From: Arthrobacter sp. Alg241-R88
Lineage (GTDB): Bacteria; Actinomycetota; Actinomycetes; Actinomycetales; Micrococcaceae
Assembly (NCBI RefSeq): GCF_900537115.1
Contig: NZ_UNRG01000003.1
Location: forward strand, 310,001 to 374,000
Length of the DNA stretch: 64,000 bases
Direction: 5' to 3'
Positions 1 through 7,810 of the stretch are shown piece after piece. The notes under the pieces are model-generated. The model did no database searches and had not been told where the DNA came from. It saw only the letters and a list, made by a program, of their open reading frames with translations. Position 1 is the first letter of the stretch. Each line of letters begins with the position of its first letter. Position numbers and translations under genes: made by a program.

Positions 1-728
1 AGGACGACCTGCCCATCTTCAACTGGATCCGCGAAGGTGCCCCCGAACGCCGGTCCTGCCTGGAGGCCCAGGTGATGGACCTGGCCGATGACATCTCCTA
101 TTCGGTGCACGACGTCGAGGACGCGATCGTTGCCGGACACTTCCAGCTCCGTTGGATGGACAACCCGGACCACCGTGCCCGGGTAGTGGGGTACGCCAAG
201 CAGTGGTACCTCCCGCACAATGATCCCGCCGCCATCGATGCCGCCCTGGCGCGGCTGGAGGCCACGGACGTGTGGGTGCGTGAAGCGGACGGCAGCCGCA
301 AGTCCATGGCGGCCCTGAAGAACATGACCAGCCAGTTGATCGGCCGGTTCTGCCAGAGCGCCCTGGAAACCACCCGTGCCGTTTACGGTCCGGAGAACCT
401 CACCCGGTACAACGCCCAGCTCATGGTGCCGGATGAGACCGTTATGGAGATCGCCGTCATGAAGGGCCTGGCCACCACCTTTGTGATGACCACCGAGCAC
501 CGCCAGCCCATCTACGAACGCCAGCGCGAAGTACTGCACGCCCTGGTCACGGCGCTGAGCGCCACCGGCGACCGGCACCTTGAGCCGATGTTCGCGGCTG
601 ACTGGCGGGACGCGCCCGACGACGGCGCACGCCTTCGCGTAGTGATCGACCAGGTGGCGTCACTCACTGACGGCTCGGCGCTGGCCATGTACGAACGGCT
701 GGTGGGGAGCCTTCCGTCGCTGTGGTGA
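1..728 (+). CDS. dgt: Deoxyguanosinetriphosphate triphosphohydrolase, C-terminal part (5' end outside window)
   Basis: The reading frame is open from base 3, so the gene begins upstream of the window. About 240 C-terminal residues are visible. The stretch reading MDLADDISYSVHDVED (from base 75) is the conserved helix of HD-domain dNTP triphosphohydrolases, which cleave dGTP to deoxyguanosine and triphosphate. The rest is the helical C-terminal half of the family. It lies 52 bp before dnaG on the same strand, the dgt-dnaG pairing common in Actinobacteria. The HD metal-binding motif itself lies outside the window, so activity cannot be judged here. Confidence 0.9.
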   Translation, partial: DDLPIFNWIREGAPERRSCLEAQVMDLADDISYSVHDVEDAIVAGHFQLRWMDNPDHRARVVGYAKQWYLPHNDPAAIDAALARLEATDVWVREADGSRKSMAALKNMTSQLIGRFCQSALETTRAVYGPENLTRYNAQLMVPDETVMEIAVMKGLATTFVMTTEHRQPIYERQREVLHALVTALSATGDRHLEPMFAADWRDAPDDGARLRVVIDQVASLTDGSALAMYERLVGSLPSLW

Positions 729-780
729 GGTATGCCATAGGGCGCCCGTCGCCGTCGTATCCCGGGGCTAGGATGGCTCT

Positions 781-2709
781 GTGCCTGGGCTGATCAAACG
801 TGAAGATATCGACGAAGTACGCCAGCGCACGGATATCAAGGAAGTGGTTGACGGCTACGTCACGCTCAAGGGCGCCGGCCTGGGCACCTTTAAGGGTTTG
901 TGCCCGTTCCATGACGAACGGTCGCCGTCCTTCACTGTCCGGCCCCAGGTGGGCCGCTACCACTGCTTCGGCTGCGGCGAGGACGGCGACGTCATTGCCT
1001 TCGTCCAGAAGCAGGACCACAGCTCCTTCCAGGAGGCCGTGGAAAAACTGGCTTCCCGGATTGGTTATGAGCTGCGGTACGAGGACGGCGGGACCGGTCC
1101 CAGCCGCGAGGAAGTGGGGCGGCGGCAGCGGCTGCTGGATGCCCACAAAATCGCCGACGAATTTTTCCAGGCGCAGCTGCTGACACCCGGCGCCGCGGAG
1201 GCGCGGACCTTCCTGCACGGCCGCGGGTTCGACCGTGCCGCCGCAGAACAGTTTGGCGTGGGGTACGCCCCGCAAGGCTGGGATGCGCTGCTGAAGCACC
1301 TCCGCGGCCGGGGCTTTACGGACGCCGAGCTGAAACTCACCGGCATGTTCTCCGAAGGGAACCGGGGCATCTACGACCGGTTCCGTGGCCGCCTTATCTG
1401 GCCCATCCGGGACATCGCGGGGGACACCATCGGCTTCGGTGCCCGCAAGCTTTACGAGGACGACCAGGGCCCCAAGTACCTGAACACCCCCGAGACCACC
1501 CTGTACAAGAAATCCCAGGTGTTGTACGGGATTGACCTCGCGAAGCGCAACATCGCCAAGGACCGGCAGCTGGTGGTGGTGGAGGGCTATACGGACGTTA
1601 TGGCCTGCCACCTGGCGGGGATTCCGACGGCGGTGGCCACCTGCGGCACCGCGTTCGGCACCGAGCACATCAAGATTGCCCGCAGGCTGCTTTCGGATGA
1701 CGGCACCGGGGGAGAAGTGATCTTCACCTTCGACGGCGACGCCGCCGGCCAGAAGGCAGCCCTGCGCGCCTTTGAAGAGGACCAGCGCTTCACGGCGCAG
1801 ACATTTGTGGCCGTGGAGCCCTCGGGGGCCGATCCATGCGACCTGCGCCAAAGCAAAGGCGACGAGGCAGTACACGCGCTGGTGCAGTCCCGGCGTCCGC
1901 TGTTTGAATTTGCCATCCGCACCACGCTGAAGCAGTTCAACCTGGACACCGTGGAAGGCCGCGTGCAGGGACTGAAGGCCTCGGTTCCGGTGGTTGCCGC
2001 CATCCGGGACGCTTCCACCCGCACGGGCTACTGCCAGGCGCTCACGGGCTGGCTGGGAATGCCGGACCCGAACGAGGTGCTGCGCCTGGTTACGGCAGAA
2101 GTCAAGAACGCCGCGAAGCGTGGCGACCAAGGCGGGCCTCCTGCCCCCGGTCCCCGGACTCCCTCAGGCGCCGCCCAACCGGGCGGACCCGGGGTAGCTG
2201 CCGGGCCGCCGTCGGGCGCTGTCCCGTCCTTCCACCGCCCGGACCCTCGCGATCCGGTGGCTTCCATGGAGCGGCAGGCGCTGGAGGTTGCGCTGCAGGA
2301 GCCGGCTCTGCTTGCCGGCGGAATCTGGGAACGCTTCTCCGCGGCCCGTTTCGCCACCCCGGCCTTCCAGGCGGTCCATGACGCCATGCGGGCCACGGAC
2401 CCGTCCCTCACCGCTGACCCCGTGCGCTGGGTGGAGCACGTGATGCACGAGGTCCCCGAGCCGCTGCGGCCGCTGGTATCTGAACTGGCCGTGGTGCCGT
2501 TGCCTGCCAGTACGGAGGAAGCAGTGCAGAAATACTGCCGGGACATCCTGTCGCGGCTTTTCGAGCTCCAGATCACCCGGGTCAAGGCCGAGAAGATGGG
2601 CCAGCTCCAACGGCTGGACCCCGCCGCGGATCCGGAAACGTACCAGCGGCTCAACCGGGAGCTCATGATGCTGGAAATGGAACGCCGTGCCCTGCGCTCT
2701 GATGCCTAG
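781..2709 (+). CDS. dnaG: DNA primase
   Basis: Synthesises RNA primers for DNA replication at the fork. The 642-residue length is normal. The N-terminal CHC2 zinc-binding module is visible as Cys41, His44, Cys62 and Cys65 (CPFHDE ... YHCFGCG). The Toprim catalytic core follows, with the glutamate of VVEGYTD (Glu268) and the acidic DGDAAG motif (Asp318, Asp320). A proline- and glycine-rich linker (about residues 440-490) leads to the DnaB-interaction C-terminal domain. The start is GTG at 781. A TAGGAT box ends exactly six bases before it and no Shine-Dalgarno sequence is present, which suggests a leaderless transcript. Confidence 0.97.
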   Translation: MPGLIKREDIDEVRQRTDIKEVVDGYVTLKGAGLGTFKGLCPFHDERSPSFTVRPQVGRYHCFGCGEDGDVIAFVQKQDHSSFQEAVEKLASRIGYELRYEDGGTGPSREEVGRRQRLLDAHKIADEFFQAQLLTPGAAEARTFLHGRGFDRAAAEQFGVGYAPQGWDALLKHLRGRGFTDAELKLTGMFSEGNRGIYDRFRGRLIWPIRDIAGDTIGFGARKLYEDDQGPKYLNTPETTLYKKSQVLYGIDLAKRNIAKDRQLVVVEGYTDVMACHLAGIPTAVATCGTAFGTEHIKIARRLLSDDGTGGEVIFTFDGDAAGQKAALRAFEEDQRFTAQTFVAVEPSGADPCDLRQSKGDEAVHALVQSRRPLFEFAIRTTLKQFNLDTVEGRVQGLKASVPVVAAIRDASTRTGYCQALTGWLGMPDPNEVLRLVTAEVKNAAKRGDQGGPPAPGPRTPSGAAQPGGPGVAAGPPSGAVPSFHRPDPRDPVASMERQALEVALQEPALLAGGIWERFSAARFATPAFQAVHDAMRATDPSLTADPVRWVEHVMHEVPEPLRPLVSELAVVPLPASTEEAVQKYCRDILSRLFELQITRVKAEKMGQLQRLDPAADPETYQRLNRELMMLEMERRALRSDA

Positions 2710-2776
2710 GACTGGCCCCTGTTGTTCCCGATTTCGCTTCCAGCCAGGGTGTTTGCTAGGCTAATACCCGCTTCAT

Positions 2777-2849
2777 TCCTCCTTAGCTCAATTGGCAGAG
2801 CATTCGACTGTTAATCGAAGGGTTGCTGGTTCAAGTCCAGCAGGAGGAG
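2777..2849 (+). tRNA. tRNA-Asn (GTT), copy 1
   Basis: A complete 73-nt cloverleaf. The acceptor arms TCCTCCT and AGGAGGA pair perfectly, the discriminator is G, and the anticodon loop is CTGTTAA with GTT at 2810-2812. A TAGGCT -10-like box at 2757-2762 with TTCGCT 18 bp upstream lies just before it, and a terminator follows directly. The mature sequence is identical to copy 2, 197 bp downstream. Confidence 0.97.
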
Positions 2850-2854
2850 CGCAC

Positions 2855-2891
2855 AATCCCCGTTCCGGGCCTCCGGAACGGGGATTTTTTT
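2855..2891 (+). terminator. Rho-independent terminator after tRNA-Asn copy 1
   Basis: The arms ATCCCCGTTCCGG and CCGGAACGGGGAT form a perfect 13-bp GC-rich stem with a 4-nt loop, followed by a run of seven T. A second, AT-rich inverted repeat (TTTTATGGT / ACCATAAAA, 2888-2910) overlaps its tail. It insulates the two tRNA genes from each other. Confidence 0.9.
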
Positions 2892-2973
2892 ATGGTCGCG
2901 AACCATAAAATGGCCGGCAAAAGCGCCGATTTCCCTAGCCCGGAATCCTTTGCTAATGTCATACCTGCTTCAT

Positions 2974-3046
2974 TCCTCCTTAGCTCAATTGGCAGAGCAT
3001 TCGACTGTTAATCGAAGGGTTGCTGGTTCAAGTCCAGCAGGAGGAG
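2974..3046 (+). tRNA. tRNA-Asn (GTT), copy 2
   Basis: Identical in all 73 positions to copy 1. The block before the gene is also similar: TTTGCTA starts exactly 25 bp before both copies and GCTTCAT abuts both. The putative promoter (TTCCCT, 17 bp, TAATGT at 2954-2959) sits at the same distance. It therefore looks like a tandem duplication of a whole promoter-tRNA-terminator cassette, with the non-mature parts since diverged. Confidence 0.97.
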
Positions 3047-3053
3047 CCAACAG

Positions 3054-3096
3054 AAAAATCCCCGTTCCTCCACCGGAGGGACGGGGATTTTTTCTT
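3054..3096 (+). terminator. Rho-independent terminator after tRNA-Asn copy 2
   Basis: AAAAATCCCCGT pairs with the downstream CGGGGATTTTTT, with the inner TCC/GGA pairs extending the stem. A T-rich tail follows and an A-rich tract precedes. Because it is flanked by A and T runs it may also serve the convergent gene that ends at 3099. Confidence 0.88.
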
Positions 3097-3098
3097 TC

Positions 3099-3515
3099 CT
3101 AGACGAAGTCCATTTCCACTTGGAGGAACCGCTCCGCCTCGGCGATCGCGGCGAGAAACGCCTCGTGTTCCGTGGGCGACTTCCGCGGCTGGCGCGGGTT
3201 CCACTCATGGGGCGCGGAATGGACGCGGACAAAGCCCGAGTCCGGCGGCGCGTAGAAGATGCCGAAGCGCTGCACAGGCCACTCCGGAGAGGTTTCAGGA
3301 GCCACCAGCAGGGCCGCTGCGTAGGCGGGGTTGTGCCACTGGGCGATGGGCCGGCGGCGGTCCTCAGTGAAGAGTCCAGCCGCGTAGAGGGCTGCCGACT
3401 GCTCGCCGCTCTGGGCACACAACCGGTCCCACCACAGTGGCAGTATCCCGGTATCGCACCGTTGCCACGTGGCCGGAAGTGGCGGATGATCCTGCCAGCT
3501 GGGCACGGACACCAT
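3099..3515 (-). CDS. Hypothetical protein, 138 aa
   Basis: I do not recognise a characterised family. The protein is soluble in appearance, rich in Trp, Pro and Ala, without signal peptide or membrane segment. Features are WQDHPPLP near the N terminus, a central IAQWHNPAYAAALL segment and a charged C-terminal helix (EHEAFLAAIAEAERFLQVE). It converges on the tRNA-Asn pair and shares the terminator region. The ATG at 3515 may not be the real start: a TAAAAT box overlaps it and lies seven bases before an in-frame GTG at codon 4, the spacing of a leaderless start. Codon use is typical of the window, so I believe it is real. Confidence 0.7.
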   Translation of the reverse strand: MVSVPSWQDHPPLPATWQRCDTGILPLWWDRLCAQSGEQSAALYAAGLFTEDRRRPIAQWHNPAYAAALLVAPETSPEWPVQRFGIFYAPPDSGFVRVHSAPHEWNPRQPRKSPTEHEAFLAAIAEAERFLQVEMDFV

Positions 3516-3606
3516 TTTATCCCGGGAGTGGCGGCACAGGCAGATGCCCGCGCAGATGCGGAGGGCAGGTACGCCGGTCCGATGCGGAACGCGCGGCGGC
3601 TACCGT

Positions 3607-3804
3607 CTAGGACTCGTCACGCCGGTTCCACGGCCCGGGGTTGACCCGGTACAGCAGGGCCGCGCCGGCCACCACTCCCAGGGCGATCCCCATGGCCGGG
3701 TTGCCCAGGGGCCGCCCCGCGAAGTAGCCGGCGACGGCGCCCAGCACCGCGCCGAGGAAAAGTCCCCGTCCGTTCCGGTGCGGCTTTCGTTTCATGCTTT
3801 TCAC
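3607..3804 (-). CDS. Small membrane protein, glycine-zipper type, 65 aa
   Basis: The N terminus is short and basic (MKSMKRKPHRNGRG). Two hydrophobic Gly/Ala-rich helices follow (about residues 14-30 and 37-53) with G-x3-G spacing, then a polar tail. Such proteins insert in the cytoplasmic membrane, but no function is known. The start is GTG at 3804, with an in-frame ATG three codons later. It lies 12 bp downstream of the drug exporter on the same strand and is probably its operon partner. The small size makes the call less certain than its neighbours. Confidence 0.65.
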   Translation of the reverse strand: MKSMKRKPHRNGRGLFLGAVLGAVAGYFAGRPLGNPAMGIALGVVAGAALLYRVNPGPWNRRDES

Positions 3805-3816
3805 GGGGCGGACCGC

Positions 3817-5040
3817 TCAGTGGATCGACGGCACGGTGCGCGGCCGGACCACAAGCCAGAGGGCCGCGATGGCGAGCAGGATGCAGGCTCCCTGGACGGC
3901 GCCCATGGGAGCGGCGCTGGTGATGCCCAGCCAGCCAACGACAGGGGAGATGAGCCCGGCCATCATGAAGGTCGCGAAACCGAGCAGGGAGGCCGCGGTG
4001 CCGGCCTGGGCGGCATGGCTTGCCAGGGCGAGCACCTGAACGCAGGGGAACATAAAGCCCGTGCCCATGATGTAGAACCACAGCGGCACCAACACGCCCC
4101 AGAGCCCGAATCCCAGCTGGTCGAACACCACGATCAGCATGGCCATAACGAACATCCAGGCCGTGGCGCCAGCAAGGATCCACTGTGGCGGTACCCGCCT
4201 GATGAGGCGCGAACTCGTCTGGATGCCGGCCACGATGCCCAGGGAATTGATGCCAAACAGCAGGCCGTATTCCTGGGCGGAAAAACCGAAAACGTCCTGG
4301 AACAGGAAGGGTGAGGCCGAAAGGTACGTGAACAGCCCGCCGAAGTTCAGGCCGGCCACCATCAGCAGGCCAACAAAGACCCTGTCCGTGAAGAGGATCC
4401 GGTAGCGCTGGCGGGCAGTCAGCCCGCTCTGCTGGCGCTTCTCCGGCGGCAGCGTCTCGCGCACCAGGAACAGGGCGGCCACGATGACCAGCGTGCCGTA
4501 CGCGGCGAGGAACACAAAGATTCCCGGCCACGGCATCACCAGCAGCAGCTGTGAGCCGATGACGGGGGCCAGGATCGGTGCCAGTCCGCTGACCAGGGAC
4601 ATGCGGGAAAACATCTTGACCAAGGCATAGCCGGAAAACAGGTCCCGCACCATGGCCATGGCCACAACGCCGCCGCCGGCGGCACCCACGCCCATCAGGA
4701 CGCGGAAAATGCCCAGGGTGGTGATGTCCGTGGACAGGGCGGCGCCGAGCGACGCTGCAATGTGCAGGGCGGTGGCCAGGATCAGGGGAGTCCTGCGGCC
4801 GAACCTGTCGCTGAACGGGCCCACCACCAACTGGCCAAGGGCAAAGCCTACGGTGGTCCCGGCCAAGGTCAGCTGGACCTGGGCCTCGGTTACGCCCAGG
4901 CTTGCTTCCAGCGCGGGAAAGGCAGGAAGGTAGAGGTCGATCGTGAACGGACCCAAGGCCGTCAGGGCGCCGAGAAGGAGGATGTACAGAAGTTTCCGGC
5001 GGCGGCTCAACAGATCGCCCGGATTGCTGGGGATGGTCAC
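3817..5040 (-). CDS. Bcr/CflA-family multidrug MFS exporter
   Basis: A drug:proton antiporter of the major facilitator superfamily, DHA1 group, Bcr/CflA branch, acting in the cytoplasmic membrane. About 12 hydrophobic segments are visible over 407 residues. The signature motif A between TM2 and TM3 reads GPFSDRFGRRTPL, and TM1 carries the family pattern FTIDLYLPAFP. The frame is also open from a TTG at 5049. I chose GTG at 5040 because AGGA lies nine bases before it, while it would abut the TTG. It is divergent from the holin-like gene at 5220. The substrate cannot be read from sequence. Confidence 0.9.
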   Translation of the reverse strand: MTIPSNPGDLLSRRRKLLYILLLGALTALGPFTIDLYLPAFPALEASLGVTEAQVQLTLAGTTVGFALGQLVVGPFSDRFGRRTPLILATALHIAASLGAALSTDITTLGIFRVLMGVGAAGGGVVAMAMVRDLFSGYALVKMFSRMSLVSGLAPILAPVIGSQLLLVMPWPGIFVFLAAYGTLVIVAALFLVRETLPPEKRQQSGLTARQRYRILFTDRVFVGLLMVAGLNFGGLFTYLSASPFLFQDVFGFSAQEYGLLFGINSLGIVAGIQTSSRLIRRVPPQWILAGATAWMFVMAMLIVVFDQLGFGLWGVLVPLWFYIMGTGFMFPCVQVLALASHAAQAGTAASLLGFATFMMAGLISPVVGWLGITSAAPMGAVQGACILLAIAALWLVVRPRTVPSIH

Positions 5041-5219
5041 GGAAATCAATCCTAGGCCGGGGCAGGCAGGAATTCTGCAGCGTTGTAGGCCGCGCCGTCC
5101 GGCAAGCCCGGAGGTTCGCCCTTAACCTGAATGATAGTTTTGGTGCCGGGGACTGTGCAGCTGCACTTTCCCGCAGCACATGGAAGCCGAATCGACCATG
5201 AAACAGTAAGGCGGAACCG

Positions 5220-6074
5220 ATGAGCGGACGTCACAGCGGGCGGACCAGCCAGGGATTGCGTATCGCTGCGCTGCCCAGGACGCTTAAACTCCTTTTCCGG
5301 TTGGCGCCCCGCCAGCTGAATGACGAAGTCGCTTTCGCGAAAATAGAGCTCAAGCGCAAGGGCATCCAGGTCGGGGTTGCCGCAGCTTTCCTCGCCGTGG
5401 CCCTCGTCTTCCTCCTCTTCCTTGTGGTTGGACTGATTGTTGCCGCAATCATGGGCCTGGCCACCATCATGCCCGCGTGGCTGGCCGCCCTCCTGGTCTC
5501 CGCAGCATTCCTGCTGATAGCACTCATCGGCGGCCTCATCGGCATGCGTAAGTTCAAGAAGGCCATGCCCCTGCTGCCCGAGGAAACCATCCGAGGCATC
5601 AAGCACGACATCGGCATCGCGAAGGAGGGTTCGGCCTTCAACCCTGCGATCCTCGATCCGCAGAGTCCCGAAGCCAAAGCTGCCAAGGCGGCCAAGGCGG
5701 AGGCCGCTGCGAAAGCCAAGGCGGAAAAGGAAGCCAAGGCGGCGGAGCACAACCAGGAATTCCCGCAGGCATCAGAGCCGGAACTCGCCCGCCGCCTGAA
5801 CCAGCGCCGCCACCACCTCACCGAGGTCCGCGACGACCTCGGCGAAGAGCTCGACGTCAAAACCCAGGCGCAGTTCCTGCTGGCTGCCGCCCAGGGCAAA
5901 CTCCGGCAGGGCCAGGTTCTCGCGGGCCGGGGCAAGGATCTTGCCGGGCACCGGCTGGCAGCTCTGTCGGAGTCCGAAGGCGGCCTCGGAAGCCGCTGGA
6001 AACCACTGGCTGCCCTCGCGGCTGCCGGTACCGTGTTCGTGGTCCTGGTCCGCAAGCTCCTCCGGACCTACTAG
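5220..6074 (+). CDS. Phage-holin-like (holin superfamily III) membrane protein with DUF3618 region
   Basis: Residues 1-30 are basic. Two strong membrane helices follow (about 51-75 and 82-108), the pattern of actinobacterial 'phage holin family' (Holin-X) proteins. Next comes an Ala/Lys-rich coiled coil (about 140-175), then a DUF3618-like segment (RRHHLTEVRDDLGEELDVK), and a final C-terminal membrane helix. Despite the name these are chromosomal proteins with no proven lytic role, and no phage genes are nearby. The start is ATG, eight bases after GGCGGA. It lies 105 bp upstream of a phospholipid synthase gene, so an envelope role is plausible but inferred. Confidence 0.82.
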   Translation: MSGRHSGRTSQGLRIAALPRTLKLLFRLAPRQLNDEVAFAKIELKRKGIQVGVAAAFLAVALVFLLFLVVGLIVAAIMGLATIMPAWLAALLVSAAFLLIALIGGLIGMRKFKKAMPLLPEETIRGIKHDIGIAKEGSAFNPAILDPQSPEAKAAKAAKAEAAAKAKAEKEAKAAEHNQEFPQASEPELARRLNQRRHHLTEVRDDLGEELDVKTQAQFLLAAAQGKLRQGQVLAGRGKDLAGHRLAALSESEGGLGSRWKPLAALAAAGTVFVVLVRKLLRTY

Positions 6075-6179
6075 CAGCCGCCTTTTCGACGGCCTTGGCG
6101 GCGGGCAGCGCGTGGCAGGGGCGCAGGCAGAAATCATAAGTCCGCGCCCGGAGGGCAGCAGGAAGGAAAGGGGGACGGC

Positions 6180-6803
6180 GTGAAGTTCATCGGTGCCGGC
6201 TCCCGTCCCGGACGCCCGCAGGTGGATCACGACCGCGTATTCACCATCCCCAACCTGTTGACTGTCGTGCGGTTCATGGGGGTGCCGCTGTTTGTCTGGC
6301 TGGTCCTGGCCCAAAAGGAATACGGCGCCGGCGTGGTGGTCCTCGCCGTGATGGCAAGCACCGACTGGATTGACGGCTACGTCGCGCGGCGCTTCGACCA
6401 GGCTTCCAAGCTCGGCAGGGTCCTCGATCCCATTGCCGACCGGCTGGCGCTGATTGCCGTCGCCGTCACTTTGGTGATTGCCGGCGTCGTGCATTGGTTG
6501 TACCTGGCCGCGCTGGTGATCCCGGACGCCGTGCTGCTGGTCCTCACCCTGTCCTTCTTCGGCGGCCATCCGGACCTTCCCGTCAGCGTCGTGGGCAAGG
6601 TGCGCACCGGGCTGTTGCTCCTGGGCACGCCGATGCTGGTCCTGTCCCGGCTGGACACCCTATTCTCGGATGAGTTGTTCGTCGCCGCGTGGATAGTGCT
6701 GGGACTTGGCCTGATCGGTCACTGGATCGCCGCCTACAACTACTTCTGGGCCATCCTGCGCAAAGGCAGGATGCAGCAGCATCACGACGGCGGGACCGCC
6801 TGA
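6180..6803 (+). CDS. CDP-alcohol phosphatidyltransferase family protein
   Basis: An integral membrane enzyme that transfers a phosphatidyl group from CDP-diacylglycerol to an alcohol. The full family signature D-x2-D-G-x2-A-R-x8-G-x3-D-x3-D is present with Asp62, Asp65, Asp83 and Asp87 (DWIDGYVARRFDQASKLGRV). About five or six hydrophobic segments follow from residue 24. It could be a PgsA-type phosphatidylglycerophosphate synthase or a related enzyme; the motif does not fix the acceptor. The start is GTG after GGAAAGGGGG. The stop codon overlaps the next start (TGATG at 6801-6805), so the two genes are translationally coupled. Confidence 0.9.
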   Translation: MKFIGAGSRPGRPQVDHDRVFTIPNLLTVVRFMGVPLFVWLVLAQKEYGAGVVVLAVMASTDWIDGYVARRFDQASKLGRVLDPIADRLALIAVAVTLVIAGVVHWLYLAALVIPDAVLLVLTLSFFGGHPDLPVSVVGKVRTGLLLLGTPMLVLSRLDTLFSDELFVAAWIVLGLGLIGHWIAAYNYFWAILRKGRMQQHHDGGTA

Positions 6804-7711
6804 TGGTGTGGGTGGCCGTTGTGCTTGCGCTGCTTGGAGCCTTCTGCCTTGCCCTTGGAGCCCAGCGCCAGGGAAGCGCCGTCAAAGCCGACACCGGCGG
6901 CCTGGCACTTAGCTCGAACGGTTTCCTCCGCCTCCTTCGGAACCCGCGCTGGGTCTTCGGCCTCCTGCTGCTGTGTGCTGGCATGGCCATGAACGCCGTG
7001 GCCCTCGTGTCCGCCCCGCTCACCGTCGTCCAGCCAATCGGCGCCATCGCGCTCGTCATCACAACCGTCATCAACGCCAAAGACCAGGACCTCACCATCA
7101 ACCGGGCAACCGTGGTGGCCATCGCCGCCTGTGTGACGGGCTCTGCGCTCTTTGTCCTCCTGGCCGTCAACGTCACCCAGGAAAACCACCATGTGAGCCT
7201 CGACGCCGAACTCACCATTGTGCTGCTGCTGGCCCTCGCCGTCGGACTCTTCGGCACGCTGGCCGTCATGTTCAAGCACCGGATCAACGCTTTCGTCTAC
7301 ATCCTGGGCGCCGGCGTCCTCTTCGGATTCGTGGCCGTCCTCACCCGGATCATCGGCAAGCACCTGCTCGATCCCAACGGGCTGTTCCTGCTGAACGTGC
7401 AGTGGTACTCCGTGGTGGCCCTTCTTGCTGCGGGAGGTCTGGGCTCATGGTTTGTCCAAAACGCCTACTCCTCAGGCCCGCCGGACCTGGTGATTGCAGG
7501 ACTCACGGTGATCGATCCCCTTGTGGGGATAGCCATCGGCATCGTCATCCTCGGTGAACTCCGCCCGGATGTCCACGCCGTCATGGCCATTGCGATGGGA
7601 ACGGCGGCATCCCTTGCTATCGTGGGAGTTATAGCCCTGTCCCGGCACCACCCCGAGGTCACGAAGCGCAAAAAAGACGCTCGGAAGGCCGCGGGCAGGC
7701 CGTCCCACTAG
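6803..7711 (+). CDS. DMT-superfamily (NIPA/EamA-like) membrane transporter, 302 aa
   Basis: About nine or ten hydrophobic segments cover the protein, which ends in a basic tail (VTKRKKDARKAAGRP). The pattern LVSAPLTVVQPIGAIALV resembles the DMT/NIPA magnesium-transporter-like family. Substrate unknown. The frame is open further upstream, but the ATG at 6803 overlaps the stop of the phosphatidyltransferase and gives a normal N-terminal membrane helix (VWVAVVLALLGAFCLAL), so I take it as the start. Coupling suggests co-expression with the lipid gene. Confidence 0.85.
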   Translation: MVWVAVVLALLGAFCLALGAQRQGSAVKADTGGLALSSNGFLRLLRNPRWVFGLLLLCAGMAMNAVALVSAPLTVVQPIGAIALVITTVINAKDQDLTINRATVVAIAACVTGSALFVLLAVNVTQENHHVSLDAELTIVLLLALAVGLFGTLAVMFKHRINAFVYILGAGVLFGFVAVLTRIIGKHLLDPNGLFLLNVQWYSVVALLAAGGLGSWFVQNAYSSGPPDLVIAGLTVIDPLVGIAIGIVILGELRPDVHAVMAIAMGTAASLAIVGVIALSRHHPEVTKRKKDARKAAGRPSH

Positions 7712-7810
7712 TCCCTTAGCCAGCAACTACACGAGGCCCCGGCGCCATGCCACCGGCCAACCGTGCTGTCAGTGCCACTGTCCGCACCGTGACCATCAGG
7801 AGTTCTCCAC

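Noticed and set aside
664..2130. A 488-codon minus-strand frame over dnaG
   Set aside because: No recognisable domains; dnaG motifs on the plus strand explain the sequence.
3617..5179. A 520-codon minus-strand frame overlapping the MFS exporter in another phase
   Set aside because: The Bcr/CflA protein in the neighbouring frame has full motifs; this frame is Arg/Pro-rich without homology-like patterns.
5220..6074. Prophage remnant suggested by the 'phage holin' gene
   Set aside because: The protein belongs to a chromosomal actinobacterial family, and no lysin, capsid or integrase genes are nearby.
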